The translations under genes were made by a program, and so were the position numbers. Shown here one piece after another: positions 54,694-63,142 of a stretch of DNA of 64,000 nucleotides (position 1 is the first letter of the stretch; each line of letters starts with the position of its first letter). The notes beneath the pieces were generated by a model. The model made no database searches. It saw only the letters and a list, made by a program, of their open reading frames with translations, and was not told where the DNA came from. This stretch comes from Mesorhizobium sp. Root552 (GTDB lineage: Bacteria > Pseudomonadota > Alphaproteobacteria > Rhizobiales > Rhizobiaceae), in assembly GCF_001427285.1 (NCBI RefSeq), contig NZ_LMFV01000061.1, positions 223,050 through 287,049 of the forward strand, in the 5' to 3' direction.

Positions 54694-55871
54694 TCCCTGC
54701 CCCTTGGCTGATACCCCACCGCCTCGCGCTTCTCGTCCTCGGTCAGGAAGGAAGCCGCTTCCAAGCGCGTCCACAGCGCGTCGCGGTCACCGCTCAGACC
54801 ATCGATACGGTCCGCGTCGAACCACAGCCGCAGTCCGTCACCGAAGACTGGCCCGAGCCACGCCGAGAGGTCCTTTGCCGTGCGCGCCACCAATGGCAGC
54901 ACCGTCAGCCGGTAAAAGGCGCGGTTCGCTTCCTGGTAGTTGGCATAGGTGTTGTCGCCCGGAATGCCGAGCAGCATTGGCGGCACCCCGAAAGCCAGGG
55001 CAATGTCGCGGCTTGCCGAATGCTTCGCCTCGACGAAATCCATGTCCTTCGGCGTCAGCCCCATAGCCTTCCAATCGAGCCCGCCTTCCAGCAGCAGTGG
55101 CCGCCCCGCGCGTGTCGGGCCGGAATATCCCTGTTCCAGTTCGGCTTTCAGCCGGTCGAACTGTTCGTCGGTCAGGTTGCCGCCTTCCTTGGGCGCATAG
55201 ACCAGCGCGCCTGAGGGCCGTGCCGAATTGTCGAGCAGCGCCTTGTTCCAGCGCCCCGCCGCATTGTGCGTGTCGAGCGCCATCGACGCTGCCTCCAGCG
55301 GAGGGAACCCGTAGTGATCCTCCAGCGGATGAAACAGCGTCAGGTGTGCCGCCCCACCCTGTTCACCCAATCCCAGGGCAACGCGGCGGCGCGAACTTCC
55401 TTCGCGATGGTCGAGCGCAATTGGCCAGCCGCTCGCATCGGTCGCGACCGACACCCTGTCGGGACGCAGAAGATGCAGTTCACGCGCGCCCTCGCCCAGA
55501 TCGATGAGTTCGACATAGGCGTTGCCGGCCAAAAGCAGGTGGCCGTAAAGCGCCTCCAGAAAGGTCGCGCCAGCCTGCCGCTGGTTGGGCCGTTCCAGCA
55601 GCGCCAGCAGCGGATGTTCCACCAGTTCGGCAGCACCGCTGTAGAGCAGCCACGGCACGGTCGAGGCGGCTTCCGAAACCAGTCTCACCGCGCGGTGTAC
55701 GATCGGGTTGCGCATGAAACCTTCACGCGCCAGCGTCGCATAATCGCGCCGCGTCCAATGCGCCTCGCCCTGCTGGTGGAGGGCGATGAAGCCGCCGCCG
55801 CCGCCGCTCTTGGTTTCCACGCGCACGCCGTCACTCCCCGCAGCGCGAGGCCAGGGCCATTTCCAAGCCAT
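54690..55871 (-). CDS. GTA portal protein, HK97-type (RcGTA g3-like)
   Basis: The 393-aa protein has NPIVHRAVRLVSEAASTVPW, GNAYVELIDLGEGARELHLL, FGVPPMLLGIPGDNTYANYQ and EANRAFYRLTVLPLVARTAK, the canonical portal signatures. It forms the DNA-entry vertex. ATG 55871 has AGGATT upstream. It ends inside the inverted repeat and follows terL by 47 bp. Confidence 0.94.
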   Translation of the reverse strand: MAWKWPWPRAAGSDGVRVETKSGGGGGFIALHQQGEAHWTRRDYATLAREGFMRNPIVHRAVRLVSEAASTVPWLLYSGAAELVEHPLLALLERPNQRQAGATFLEALYGHLLLAGNAYVELIDLGEGARELHLLRPDRVSVATDASGWPIALDHREGSSRRRVALGLGEQGGAAHLTLFHPLEDHYGFPPLEAASMALDTHNAAGRWNKALLDNSARPSGALVYAPKEGGNLTDEQFDRLKAELEQGYSGPTRAGRPLLLEGGLDWKAMGLTPKDMDFVEAKHSASRDIALAFGVPPMLLGIPGDNTYANYQEANRAFYRLTVLPLVARTAKDLSAWLGPVFGDGLRLWFDADRIDGLSGDRDALWTRLEAASFLTEDEKREAVGYQPRGRE

Positions 55872-55918
55872 TGCAAATCCTATGTTATTCCGATTTCGGA
55901 TATGGGGCGGTCGATTTC

Positions 55919-57199
55919 TCAGATGAAGTCGCGTATTCGCGGCCTCACTACCCGACCCGACATCAACTCGGTCACAGCCCACACCAGTGCGTCCATCCGG
56001 TCCGGCGAGCGGCCATTGGACAGCCCGTTCGGCCCGAAGTCGCACATCTCGTCTTCAAGTTCTGCGAAGCGCTCCGCATGGCGGACTTTGCCTTGCTGGT
56101 AAAGTGCCGCGACCGGTTCGGCCCTGAGCCACTTGCCGCGCTGCGCCCGCACCGGTTTGACCGGCACTTCCGCGTCAACGGTCCGGATCACGGATGTCGC
56201 CATCTCGCCACCCTGGTTCACCTCGACCACAAGGCAATCAGCCTGCAACCTGTGAAAAAGAGCAACCGCCCTTTGAGCCCATTCCTGCGGCTTTGCCGCA
56301 CTCACGGTCGCATCGGCAATCACCACCGCGCAGCCGTCATCATCCAATCCCGCCGCGACGATGCCGCAGGCATCGGACGTCTTGCGCGAGCTTGCCGGCG
56401 GATCGACTGCAACGACGATCCGGCGCAACTCCAAAACGCCGCCGGTCTGCGCCTGTTCGATCATCTGGCGCGACCAAAGGGCATCTTCACGGTCCTCGAT
56501 CAGTTCGCCGTCAAGTTCCTGCCGCCCGAGCCGGCTGCCTCCGTAACGGCTCTTCACCGCTTTCAAAAAACCGGCGGCGAGGTTTTTCGCATTGTCCTCG
56601 GTCCTCAGCCGGGTCACCGCCACAGACGGATCGCCCAGCAGGCTTTTCAGCAGAGGCAGCGGCTTCGGCGTCGTCGTGATCAACTGGCGCGGCTGCTCCC
56701 CCAGCCTCAGCCCAAACTGCAGCATGTCCCAGCAGGCCTGAAGGTTCTTCCATTTGACGAACTCATCCAGCCAAGCCGCTTCGAATTGTGGCCCGCGCAA
56801 GCTTTCCGGGTCTTCCGAGGAGAATACCTGCGCCACCGCGCCATTGTCCCACAGCAATCGCCGCCGGCTCACTTCGAAACGCGGGCGGCTGCCGCGTGCA
56901 ATCGTCCTTATCCCGGAAGGCCCGTCGATCATCACCTCGCGCACATCGGAAAAAGTCTCGCCGACAAGTGCGATGGTTCGGTATTTCCAATCGGCAAAGG
57001 GGCGCAACCCCCGGACGAGGCCGTTTACCCATTCTGCGCCCAGCCGCGTTTTGCCGGCACCGCGCCCGCCCATCACCAGCCAGGTGCCAAGCATCCGATG
57101 GCAGCGGTACTGTTCCGGCAGCGCCCGGCCGACCCATTCGCCCAGAAGCCGCTCAGTCCACCGCGGCTCGATGTTGCTGGCCGACCAGCCGTTCTGCAT
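55919..57199 (-). CDS. GTA terminase large subunit (RcGTA g2-like)
   Basis: The packaging ATPase motifs are LVMGGRGAGKTRLGAEWV (Walker A) and FEAAWLDEFVKW (Walker B). A RNase H-like nuclease domain follows (VVAVDPPASSRKTSDACGIV, FGPNGLSNGRSPDRMDALVW). It packages host DNA into GTA heads. The start is uncertain: ATG 57199 gives 426 aa with GAGG upstream and a 47-bp overlap with terS; ATG 57262 would overlap by 110 bp. Confidence 0.93.
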   Translation of the reverse strand: MQNGWSASNIEPRWTERLLGEWVGRALPEQYRCHRMLGTWLVMGGRGAGKTRLGAEWVNGLVRGLRPFADWKYRTIALVGETFSDVREVMIDGPSGIRTIARGSRPRFEVSRRRLLWDNGAVAQVFSSEDPESLRGPQFEAAWLDEFVKWKNLQACWDMLQFGLRLGEQPRQLITTTPKPLPLLKSLLGDPSVAVTRLRTEDNAKNLAAGFLKAVKSRYGGSRLGRQELDGELIEDREDALWSRQMIEQAQTGGVLELRRIVVAVDPPASSRKTSDACGIVAAGLDDDGCAVVIADATVSAAKPQEWAQRAVALFHRLQADCLVVEVNQGGEMATSVIRTVDAEVPVKPVRAQRGKWLRAEPVAALYQQGKVRHAERFAELEDEMCDFGPNGLSNGRSPDRMDALVWAVTELMSGRVVRPRIRDFI

Positions 57200-57695
57200 G
57201 TGCCTCAGCCAGTTCGACGATCCTGTCATCGAGCTTTTCAAGCCTTGCTGCGAGTTCTGCATCGTCCGTCGCCCCGCTCTCCGTCACCTGCTCCTTCTTC
57301 AAGAGTTCGGAGCGTTCCGCTGTCCGAACCATCGACCACAAGGCGTCGATCTGCGTCTTGTTGAGCTTGCCGCCATTGGTCTCCACTTCGCTGACCATCT
57401 CGGCCAATTGGCGGGCGACGAAATCGCCGAGCGGTATGGGATGGAGTTCGCCATCATCCGCCTCCACCAACAGCCGCGCAGGCTCGACCGCTGCCGGCCT
57501 GGCATGATCGCGCCAATTCTCTCGCGCAATGCTGCTCTGGAAGTCCTGCTTGTCCCAGTTCTCGCGCGAAGCACGCTCCTTCACCGTGGCCGGATGCAAG
57601 TCTGCGGCTGCGGCGAGGAGCGGAAATGTCGGCGGCTCGCCTTCGCGCAAGGCGCGAATGGCCGCCCAGCGTTCGACGCTGACAGGCTGAACCAT
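57153..57695 (-). CDS. GTA terminase small subunit-like protein (RcGTA g1 position)
   Basis: The 180-aa protein has an N-terminal helix-turn-helix-like segment (FPLLAAAADLHPATVKERAS), a middle with LNKTQIDALWSMVRTAERSE and a C-terminal coiled region (AELAARLEKLDDRIVELAEA). It occupies the first position of the cluster, overlapping terL. The position and HTH indicate TerS, which in GTAs lacks strong sequence specificity. CGGAGA lies 8 bases before ATG 57695. A consensus promoter is about 130 bp upstream. Confidence 0.85.
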   Translation of the reverse strand: MVQPVSVERWAAIRALREGEPPTFPLLAAAADLHPATVKERASRENWDKQDFQSSIARENWRDHARPAAVEPARLLVEADDGELHPIPLGDFVARQLAEMVSEVETNGGKLNKTQIDALWSMVRTAERSELLKKEQVTESGATDDAELAARLEKLDDRIVELAEAHAERLVGQQHRAAVD

Positions 57696-57831
57696 GATCC
57701 ATATCTCCGAATAAAAAGACCCGCTCGACGCCACCGTTCTTCCGACATGAGGAAGCGACGCGAGCCAAGGCGAGCCGACAAAAATGGGAATGAAAGAAGC
57801 CGGAAGATCACACTTTTCCGACGATACAAAC

Positions 57832-57860
57832 ATCCTATCAAAGCACCGCCACGGTGTCAA
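57832..57860 (-). promoter_or_regulatory. Consensus sigma70-type promoter of the GTA operon
   Basis: On the minus strand TTGACA (57860-57855) is separated by exactly 17 bp from TAGGAT (57837-57832), within an AT-rich patch. It points at the terS gene and gives a leader of roughly 130 nt. No other strong promoter-like sequence was seen in the divergent intergenic region. Confidence 0.68.
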
Positions 57861-57990
57861 GAATAAATTCCTATAATTTTTTCCTACCTCGATTTTGTAA
57901 CGGTTAAGTCTCTTGTCGGCATGATAGGAATAGGTGAAAAGACGACAGGCTCGGCAGTCGAGGCCGAGCCACAATCAGGCAATGTCGTAG

Positions 57991-60150
57991 ATGGTCAGTC
58001 CCTTGAAGCCGAAAAAGAGACGGGGCGCGATTGCCGCATTCCTGCTGGCTGTCGATGCGTGGCTCGATTCGTCCCTTTACGAGATCCGTTTCAAGGCTGC
58101 CGAATTCTGGGAATCGGCCACCATCTTCTTCCGCCGCTTCCGCGTGAAGGGCTGGCGGCGCGGCGTCATCGAAGTCTTGAGCGAAGGTTTCACGATGGGC
58201 GCCGGCGGGGCCGTGGTCATGCTTGCGCTCGCTCTGCCCGCCTTTCAGGAAACGGGCGGTGATTGGCGCGCGCAGGACGACTTCGCCGTCATGTTCCTTG
58301 ACCGCTATGGCAACGAGATCGGCCAGCGCGGCATCATCCAGCGCGATTCAGTGCCGGTCGACCAGATGCCCGATCATGTCATCAAGGCGGTGCTCGCTAC
58401 CGAGGACCGGCGCTTCTTCGATCACTACGGCATCGACTTCCTCGGCCTGATGCGCGCCATGACCGAGAACGTTCGCGCCAATTCGGTCGTGCAGGGCGGC
58501 TCCAGCATCACCCAGCAGCTGGCGAAGAACCTGTTCCTGTCGAACGAGCGCACGCTTGAGCGCAAGGTCAAGGAAGCCTTCCTCTCGCTCTGGCTGGAAG
58601 CCAACTTGTCGAAGAAGGAAATCCTCCAGCTTTATCTCGACCGGTCCTACATGGGCGGCGGGACTTTCGGCATCGAGGCGGCGGCCGATTTCTACTTCGG
58701 CAAGAGCGTCAAGGATTTGACCCTCGCCGAAGCCGCGATGCTCGCCGGCCTGTTCAAGGCGCCGACCAAATACGCCCCGCACATCAACCTGCCGGAAGCA
58801 CGTGCCCGCGCCAACGTCGTCTTGTCCAATCTGGTCGACAGCGGCTTCATGACCGAAGGCCAGGTGCTGCAGGCCCGCCGCCATCCCGCCGACGTCGTTG
58901 ATCGCGGCGACCGCAAGAGCCCCGACTACTACCTCGACTGGGCCTTCGAGGAAGTAAAACGTCTTGCCATGAAATCGGGCCAGCACTCGCTCGTCGCCCA
59001 CACCACCTACGACCCCAATATCCAGCAAGCCGCTGAAGAATCACTGGAATTTCACCTGCGCCAGTTCGGCAAGGACTACCATGCCTCGCAAGGCGCCATC
59101 GTCGTCATAGAGACCAACGGCGCGGTCCGGGCTATCGTCGGCGGCCGCGACTACGGTGTCAGCCAGTTCAACCGCGCCACCAAGGCGCTCCGGCAGCCCG
59201 GCTCCTCGTTCAAGGTCTATGTCTATGCAACTGCTATGGAAAACGGCCTGACGCCCGACTCCATCGTCTCCGGCGCGCCGGTCAGTTGGGGCAGTTGGCA
59301 TCCGGGCAACTATAACGGCGCATCCGCCGGCACCATGACGCTGACAACCGCGCTGGTGAAGTCGATCAACACCGTTCCCGTGCGCCTTGCCAAGGAAAAG
59401 CTCGGCATCCCGCCGATCAAGGCGATGGCCGAGGCGATGGGCGTCGAGTCACCGCTGGAGTCCCACAAGACCATGGTTCTCGGCACTTCCGGCATGACGG
59501 TGATGGATCAGGCCACCGGCTACAGTGTGTTTGCACAGAACGGCATGGTCGGAAGCCGGCACGGCATCACCCAACTCGTGACCCACACCGGCGAGGCCAT
59601 CTATGACTTCGCCAAGGACGCGACGCCGCCCCACCGCGTCCTGTCGGAACAGGCGCTCAAATACATGAATTCCATGCTTGTCCAGGTGCCTGTCATCGGC
59701 ACTGCGCGGCGCGCCGCCCTGCCCGGCATCGTCTCCGGCGGCAAGACCGGCACCAGCCAATCCTACCGCGATGCGTGGTATGTCGGCTTCACCGGCAACT
59801 ATACCGCCGCGGTGTGGCTCGGCAACGACGACTACAGCCCGACCAAGAATATGACCGGCGGTTCGCTGCCAGCGATGATCTGGCAGCGGCTGATGGTCTA
59901 CGCGCATCAAAATATAGACCTGAAACCGATACCGGGGATAGATCACCCGTTTGTCGATCTGGAAACAGCAACAAAGGCAGAGGAAGCCGAAAAGCAGACA
60001 GCTCAGGACGCCACGGACAAAGCAGCGGCCGAGCGGCCTCCCGTCCTTTCCAGCCGTACCACGCATGTATTGCGTGACATGAATGTGCAGTTCCGTTCCG
60101 CACCGCCGTTGCAACCGGCAACCGAGCCTGAAACCTTATCCGCACTTTAG
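57991..60150 (+). CDS. Class A penicillin-binding protein (transglycosylase/transpeptidase)
   Basis: The 719-aa protein has one N-terminal membrane helix (GAGGAVVMLALALPAFQET), a GT51 transglycosylase domain (AVLATEDRRFFDHYGIDF; GGSSITQQLAKNLFLSNERT) and a transpeptidase domain with PGSSFKVY (SxxK), VKSINTVP (SxN) and SGGKTGTSQSYRD (KTG). It polymerises and cross-links peptidoglycan in the periplasm. It is divergent from the GTA operon. The PBP1A/1C subtype was not resolved. Confidence 0.93.
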   Translation: MVSPLKPKKRRGAIAAFLLAVDAWLDSSLYEIRFKAAEFWESATIFFRRFRVKGWRRGVIEVLSEGFTMGAGGAVVMLALALPAFQETGGDWRAQDDFAVMFLDRYGNEIGQRGIIQRDSVPVDQMPDHVIKAVLATEDRRFFDHYGIDFLGLMRAMTENVRANSVVQGGSSITQQLAKNLFLSNERTLERKVKEAFLSLWLEANLSKKEILQLYLDRSYMGGGTFGIEAAADFYFGKSVKDLTLAEAAMLAGLFKAPTKYAPHINLPEARARANVVLSNLVDSGFMTEGQVLQARRHPADVVDRGDRKSPDYYLDWAFEEVKRLAMKSGQHSLVAHTTYDPNIQQAAEESLEFHLRQFGKDYHASQGAIVVIETNGAVRAIVGGRDYGVSQFNRATKALRQPGSSFKVYVYATAMENGLTPDSIVSGAPVSWGSWHPGNYNGASAGTMTLTTALVKSINTVPVRLAKEKLGIPPIKAMAEAMGVESPLESHKTMVLGTSGMTVMDQATGYSVFAQNGMVGSRHGITQLVTHTGEAIYDFAKDATPPHRVLSEQALKYMNSMLVQVPVIGTARRAALPGIVSGGKTGTSQSYRDAWYVGFTGNYTAAVWLGNDDYSPTKNMTGGSLPAMIWQRLMVYAHQNIDLKPIPGIDHPFVDLETATKAEEAEKQTAQDATDKAAAERPPVLSSRTTHVLRDMNVQFRSAPPLQPATEPETLSAL

Positions 60151-60244
60151 AACAAGGCATGAAGGCTTCGTTGTTGTGCTTGCCTTCGCAACCGCCACCG
60201 CGATATCTGCGGTTGCACAATTCACCACAACCGATGACGGTTCC

Positions 60245-60829
60245 ATGCTGAAGAACACCCTCCTGACGCTTGTCGCACTTGTCATCGCCATCGGCGGCGG
60301 CGCTGCGAGCGTCTGGTACGCGCTTCAGGCGCAGAAGGGCGTCGGAGCCATCACTGTCGGTGCGTGGACGGCCTTCCCGGATATCGGCACGTCAGAGGCG
60401 GACCCCTACTCCAAGGCCCGGGTGTCACGTGAGGGCGTACTGGCGCTTGGACGAGCAGAGGGACTTGCCTTTGTCGCTGAACGCGATTCGACTGGCGAGG
60501 CGCTCAAGCGGGAGTGCGCCTATACGATCGGCGGGAATTTCCCCATCGCCCGGTTCTGGACACTCTATGCTGCCGACCAATCTCTCGACGTGATTAAAAC
60601 AGAAAAGCCGCGCCTGGCTGCACTGCAATCCTACCAAATCCTGCGCCGGCCAGATAACACCGCCCTGATTTCGGTCGGGAACCATCCTTTACCCGGCAAC
60701 TGGCTCTACATCCAAGGAAGCGGCGCGCTCTACTTCGTACTGACATTCTACGATACGCCGATCGCCAGCAGCACGGGCCTGTCGGATATTACTTTGCCCC
60801 AGATCGTCAGGACCGGTTGTCATGCGTAA
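60245..60829 (+). CDS. DUF1214 domain protein
   Basis: The 194-aa protein has an N-terminal membrane helix (LLTLVALVIAIGGGAASVWYAL) and a C-terminal DUF1214 domain (YTIGGNFPIARFWTLYAADQS; GNWLYIQGSGALYFVLTFYD; LPQIVRTGC). The function of the family is unknown. It overlaps the DUF1254 gene by 8 bp, and the two domains, elsewhere fused in one protein, are split here. The frame is open upstream to 60083 inside the PBP gene, but ATG 60245 fits the helix. Confidence 0.85.
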   Translation: MLKNTLLTLVALVIAIGGGAASVWYALQAQKGVGAITVGAWTAFPDIGTSEADPYSKARVSREGVLALGRAEGLAFVAERDSTGEALKRECAYTIGGNFPIARFWTLYAADQSLDVIKTEKPRLAALQSYQILRRPDNTALISVGNHPLPGNWLYIQGSGALYFVLTFYDTPIASSTGLSDITLPQIVRTGCHA

Positions 60830-61370
60830 GTTTGTTTACGCCGTGCTTCTGGGGTTGGTAGGCGCCGGCATCGTCCATATCGCCGTGCTTCTCATGGTGC
60901 CTGACTTTTCAGAGCGTGATGCCTGGTCGCGGCTGGCGCAGGCGTCGGATTTCTACAAGGTGACGCGGCTCGATGCGGAGGCTGGGGGGCCGCCGGTCGT
61001 CAAGTCGGTTGATCCGCTGTTTTTCGCAGCCGCCTGCCGCTTCGACCTCACTGACGGCATGGTGCAGATCAAGTCGCCGGGCACGGTGCCGTTCTGGTCG
61101 GTGTCAATCTATGACCGCAGCGGCCACAATATCTACAGTTTCAATGATCACAGCGCCACGAACGGACTGCTGGATGCCGTAGCACTTACTCCTGCCCAGA
61201 TGCTCGAGGTCCGCAAGCAACTGCCGGAAGATCTTGAAGGATCGGTCTTCGTCGAAACCCCGATCGACGAGGGCATCATCGTTGTTCGAAGCTTTGTCCC
61301 CGACGAAAGCTGGAAGCCTACAGTCTCGCGCTTCCTCGACCAGAGTTCCTGCACCCTGAGGGAATTCTAG
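60822..61370 (+). CDS. DUF1254 domain membrane protein
   Basis: The 182-aa protein has an N-terminal helix (VYAVLLGLVGAGIVHIAVLL) and a domain with SVDPLFFAAACRFDLTDGMV, PGTVPFWSVSIYDRSGHN and EGIIVVRSFVPDESW, characteristic of DUF1254. It overlaps its DUF1214 partner upstream, so the two are coupled. Function unknown; a joint periplasmic complex is plausible. Confidence 0.85.
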   Translation: MRKFVYAVLLGLVGAGIVHIAVLLMVPDFSERDAWSRLAQASDFYKVTRLDAEAGGPPVVKSVDPLFFAAACRFDLTDGMVQIKSPGTVPFWSVSIYDRSGHNIYSFNDHSATNGLLDAVALTPAQMLEVRKQLPEDLEGSVFVETPIDEGIIVVRSFVPDESWKPTVSRFLDQSSCTLREF

Positions 61371-61380
61371 GTCTGGTCAA

Positions 61381-61566
61381 TCAGTGGCGCGGATCTGGCT
61401 TGCTGCGGGGCGTGGGCGACGCAATCGTCACAGGCGCGCAGCCATGTCCGACCACATCACCTCGTTCGTAGCGAACGCCCGGAAAAATCACCACGGCGGC
61501 TGCCGTCTCGGTTGAAGTTCTCTTGATTGCCACAGATCGCGGCGTGAAAGACAGGACTATGCCCAT
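61381..61566 (-). CDS. Small conserved-looking protein, unknown
   Basis: The 61-aa protein has MGIVLSFTPRSVAIKRTSTE, a short strand pattern AAVVIFPGVRYERGD and a Pro-rich tail. The FPGVRYER motif recurs in short rhizobial proteins known to me, with no assigned function. GAGAGGAA precedes ATG 61566. It converges on the DUF1254 gene with a 10-bp gap. Confidence 0.6.
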   Translation of the reverse strand: MGIVLSFTPRSVAIKRTSTETAAAVVIFPGVRYERGDVVGHGCAPVTIASPTPRSKPDPRH

Positions 61567-61637
61567 GTTCGCGCATTCCTCTCGGTTTCCCCGGAGCACA
61601 ACGCAACGCCTCCATGGTCGATAAGGCCACCAGAGGG

Positions 61638-61652
61638 TTAACGGAACGCTAA
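61638..61652. promoter_or_regulatory. CtrA-like site (one mismatch)
   Basis: TTAA-N7-CTAA differs by one base from the CtrA consensus TTAA-N7-TTAA. It lies between the divergent small gene and the DUF2336 gene. Confidence 0.3.
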
Positions 61653-61756
61653 CGGATAGCCGCTAATTTGATCATTGTTCGATCTCGTGGCGTTACCGGC
61701 ACAGAACCGGAAGCGTCGGGCATCTTTAGTAGCGTAGCGTGTAAGGCGTATTCTTC

Positions 61757-62683
61757 GTGTCATTCTCCGATTTTCGGCAAATCGCGGCACGGACCGAAAC
61801 AGGCAGGGCCGAACGGCTGTTTCGCGCCGCCATTTCCGCATTCTGTTCGCTCACGCGGCCTTCACGCCGCGAAATTGCGCAACTCGATGACTTGACGCTC
61901 CCGCTTTTTAACGAGGTCTCCGCTGAAGGCCTGCGCTTCGCCGCGGCAGCGTTGTCGGAATGTGAATCTGCGCCGCCGGCACTCATAAAGCGTCTGAGCG
62001 AAGCGGAAGTCGGCATCGCCGCTCCGTTGCTGACACGCTCACCCGCACTCAGCGACGTCGATCTCATCTCGTTGATCGGACGTCATGGCTTGCCGCATGC
62101 GCGCGCTATCGCGCGCCGCAAGAGCCTTCATCCCGCCATAGCCAGCCTCATCCGGGCATTGGAACGGCAAACCGCGCCGAACAGCGCAGCCCGTGTCCGC
62201 ACCGCCTCGCCGGCGGAACTACGTGTGGTCGAAGAACAGCCAGCAAAAGTTTCGACACCGGGCAAGGCCGAGGAGGAGACACGCAAACGCCTTCGGGAAA
62301 TCATGCTCGAACGCGCGCCCGCCGTAGCAGTCCACGCAGAGTTATATGCACGGCTGCGAGATACAGCGCTGAGCGGCAATTCAGCCCTTTTCCAAACCGC
62401 CTTGGCCGATGCGCTCGGGATCGATTTCGCGGCTGCTAGGGCAATGGCAACCTCTTCCGACTATTCGTCACTCCTGGTCGGACTGCGCACATTGGATATG
62501 CCCGAAGCCGAAGCCTTCCTGATCGCGAGCAGCATTTACCCTCGGCTGACACCACAACAACAATCGATCCGCCTGTTCCTCGACCGCTACCGGCAACTGA
62601 ACCGTGAGGAAGCCTCAAGGAAAGTCGCGATGTGGTCGAACAGATCGGTCAAGACTGAAGCGAAGCTGTCCAAGAAAACATAG
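61757..62683 (+). CDS. DUF2336 domain protein
   Basis: The 308-aa, mostly helical protein has LTRPSRREIAQLDDLTLPLF and PLLTRSPALSDVDLISLIGR, the repeat-like pattern of DUF2336, a family largely confined to alphaproteobacteria with no assigned function. The start is GTG 61757. It converges on the DUF1491 gene 37 bp downstream. A CtrA-like sequence lies about 105 bp upstream. Confidence 0.85.
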   Translation: MSFSDFRQIAARTETGRAERLFRAAISAFCSLTRPSRREIAQLDDLTLPLFNEVSAEGLRFAAAALSECESAPPALIKRLSEAEVGIAAPLLTRSPALSDVDLISLIGRHGLPHARAIARRKSLHPAIASLIRALERQTAPNSAARVRTASPAELRVVEEQPAKVSTPGKAEEETRKRLREIMLERAPAVAVHAELYARLRDTALSGNSALFQTALADALGIDFAAARAMATSSDYSSLLVGLRTLDMPEAEAFLIASSIYPRLTPQQQSIRLFLDRYRQLNREEASRKVAMWSNRSVKTEAKLSKKT

Positions 62684-62720
62684 CCGAACAGAAAGCCCGC
62701 ACCCCGCCTGCCTTGATGGC

Positions 62721-63065
62721 TCAGCCACGAATTGAGATCAGCTCCTCAAGCGGAACCGAGCCGATTTCGATCTCCACCACCCAGATGTCGGGATCGAAAC
62801 GTTGTTCGCGCTCAAGGCGTTTTTCCAATGCCTCGGTATCTTCATCCTCACCCACAGGGCTGAAAAAGCGTTCGTCAGGCTTGGCCGAATCGTAACTGGT
62901 TTGTGGCGCCGGTCCAAACAGAGAAACCTCTCCAAGCCGACCGCGGCTCAAGACGAAGGTTGCCCCGGCTTCCGTCGCACCGCGTTTGACAATCGCGGCA
63001 AAGCCTCCCGAGGAAAAAACACGACGCACCAGGGCTGCGACCCACAAATCAGTGGTTACACGCAT
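62721..63065 (-). CDS. DUF1491 family protein
   Basis: The 114-aa protein has DLWVAALVRRVFSSGGFAAI, VKRGATEAGATFVLSRGRLG and the acidic C-terminus FDPDIWVVEIEIGSVPLEEL, all diagnostic of DUF1491. It is soluble with no signal peptide. The function is unknown. It follows the peptidoglycan-binding protein gene in the same direction after 77 bp. Confidence 0.88.
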   Translation of the reverse strand: MRVTTDLWVAALVRRVFSSGGFAAIVKRGATEAGATFVLSRGRLGEVSLFGPAPQTSYDSAKPDERFFSPVGEDEDTEALEKRLEREQRFDPDIWVVEIEIGSVPLEELISIRG

Positions 63066-63142
63066 TTCGTAGACTCTGTGTCGGTTTTGGAGGCTGCACG
63101 CCGGGCTGATAGCAGCTTCGCGCTGGATTGGCGAGGAGGCGC

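Noticed and set aside
42847..57860. Active prophage
   Set aside because: No integrase, excisionase, repressor, replication genes or flanking att repeats were seen, and gene order matches gene transfer agents.
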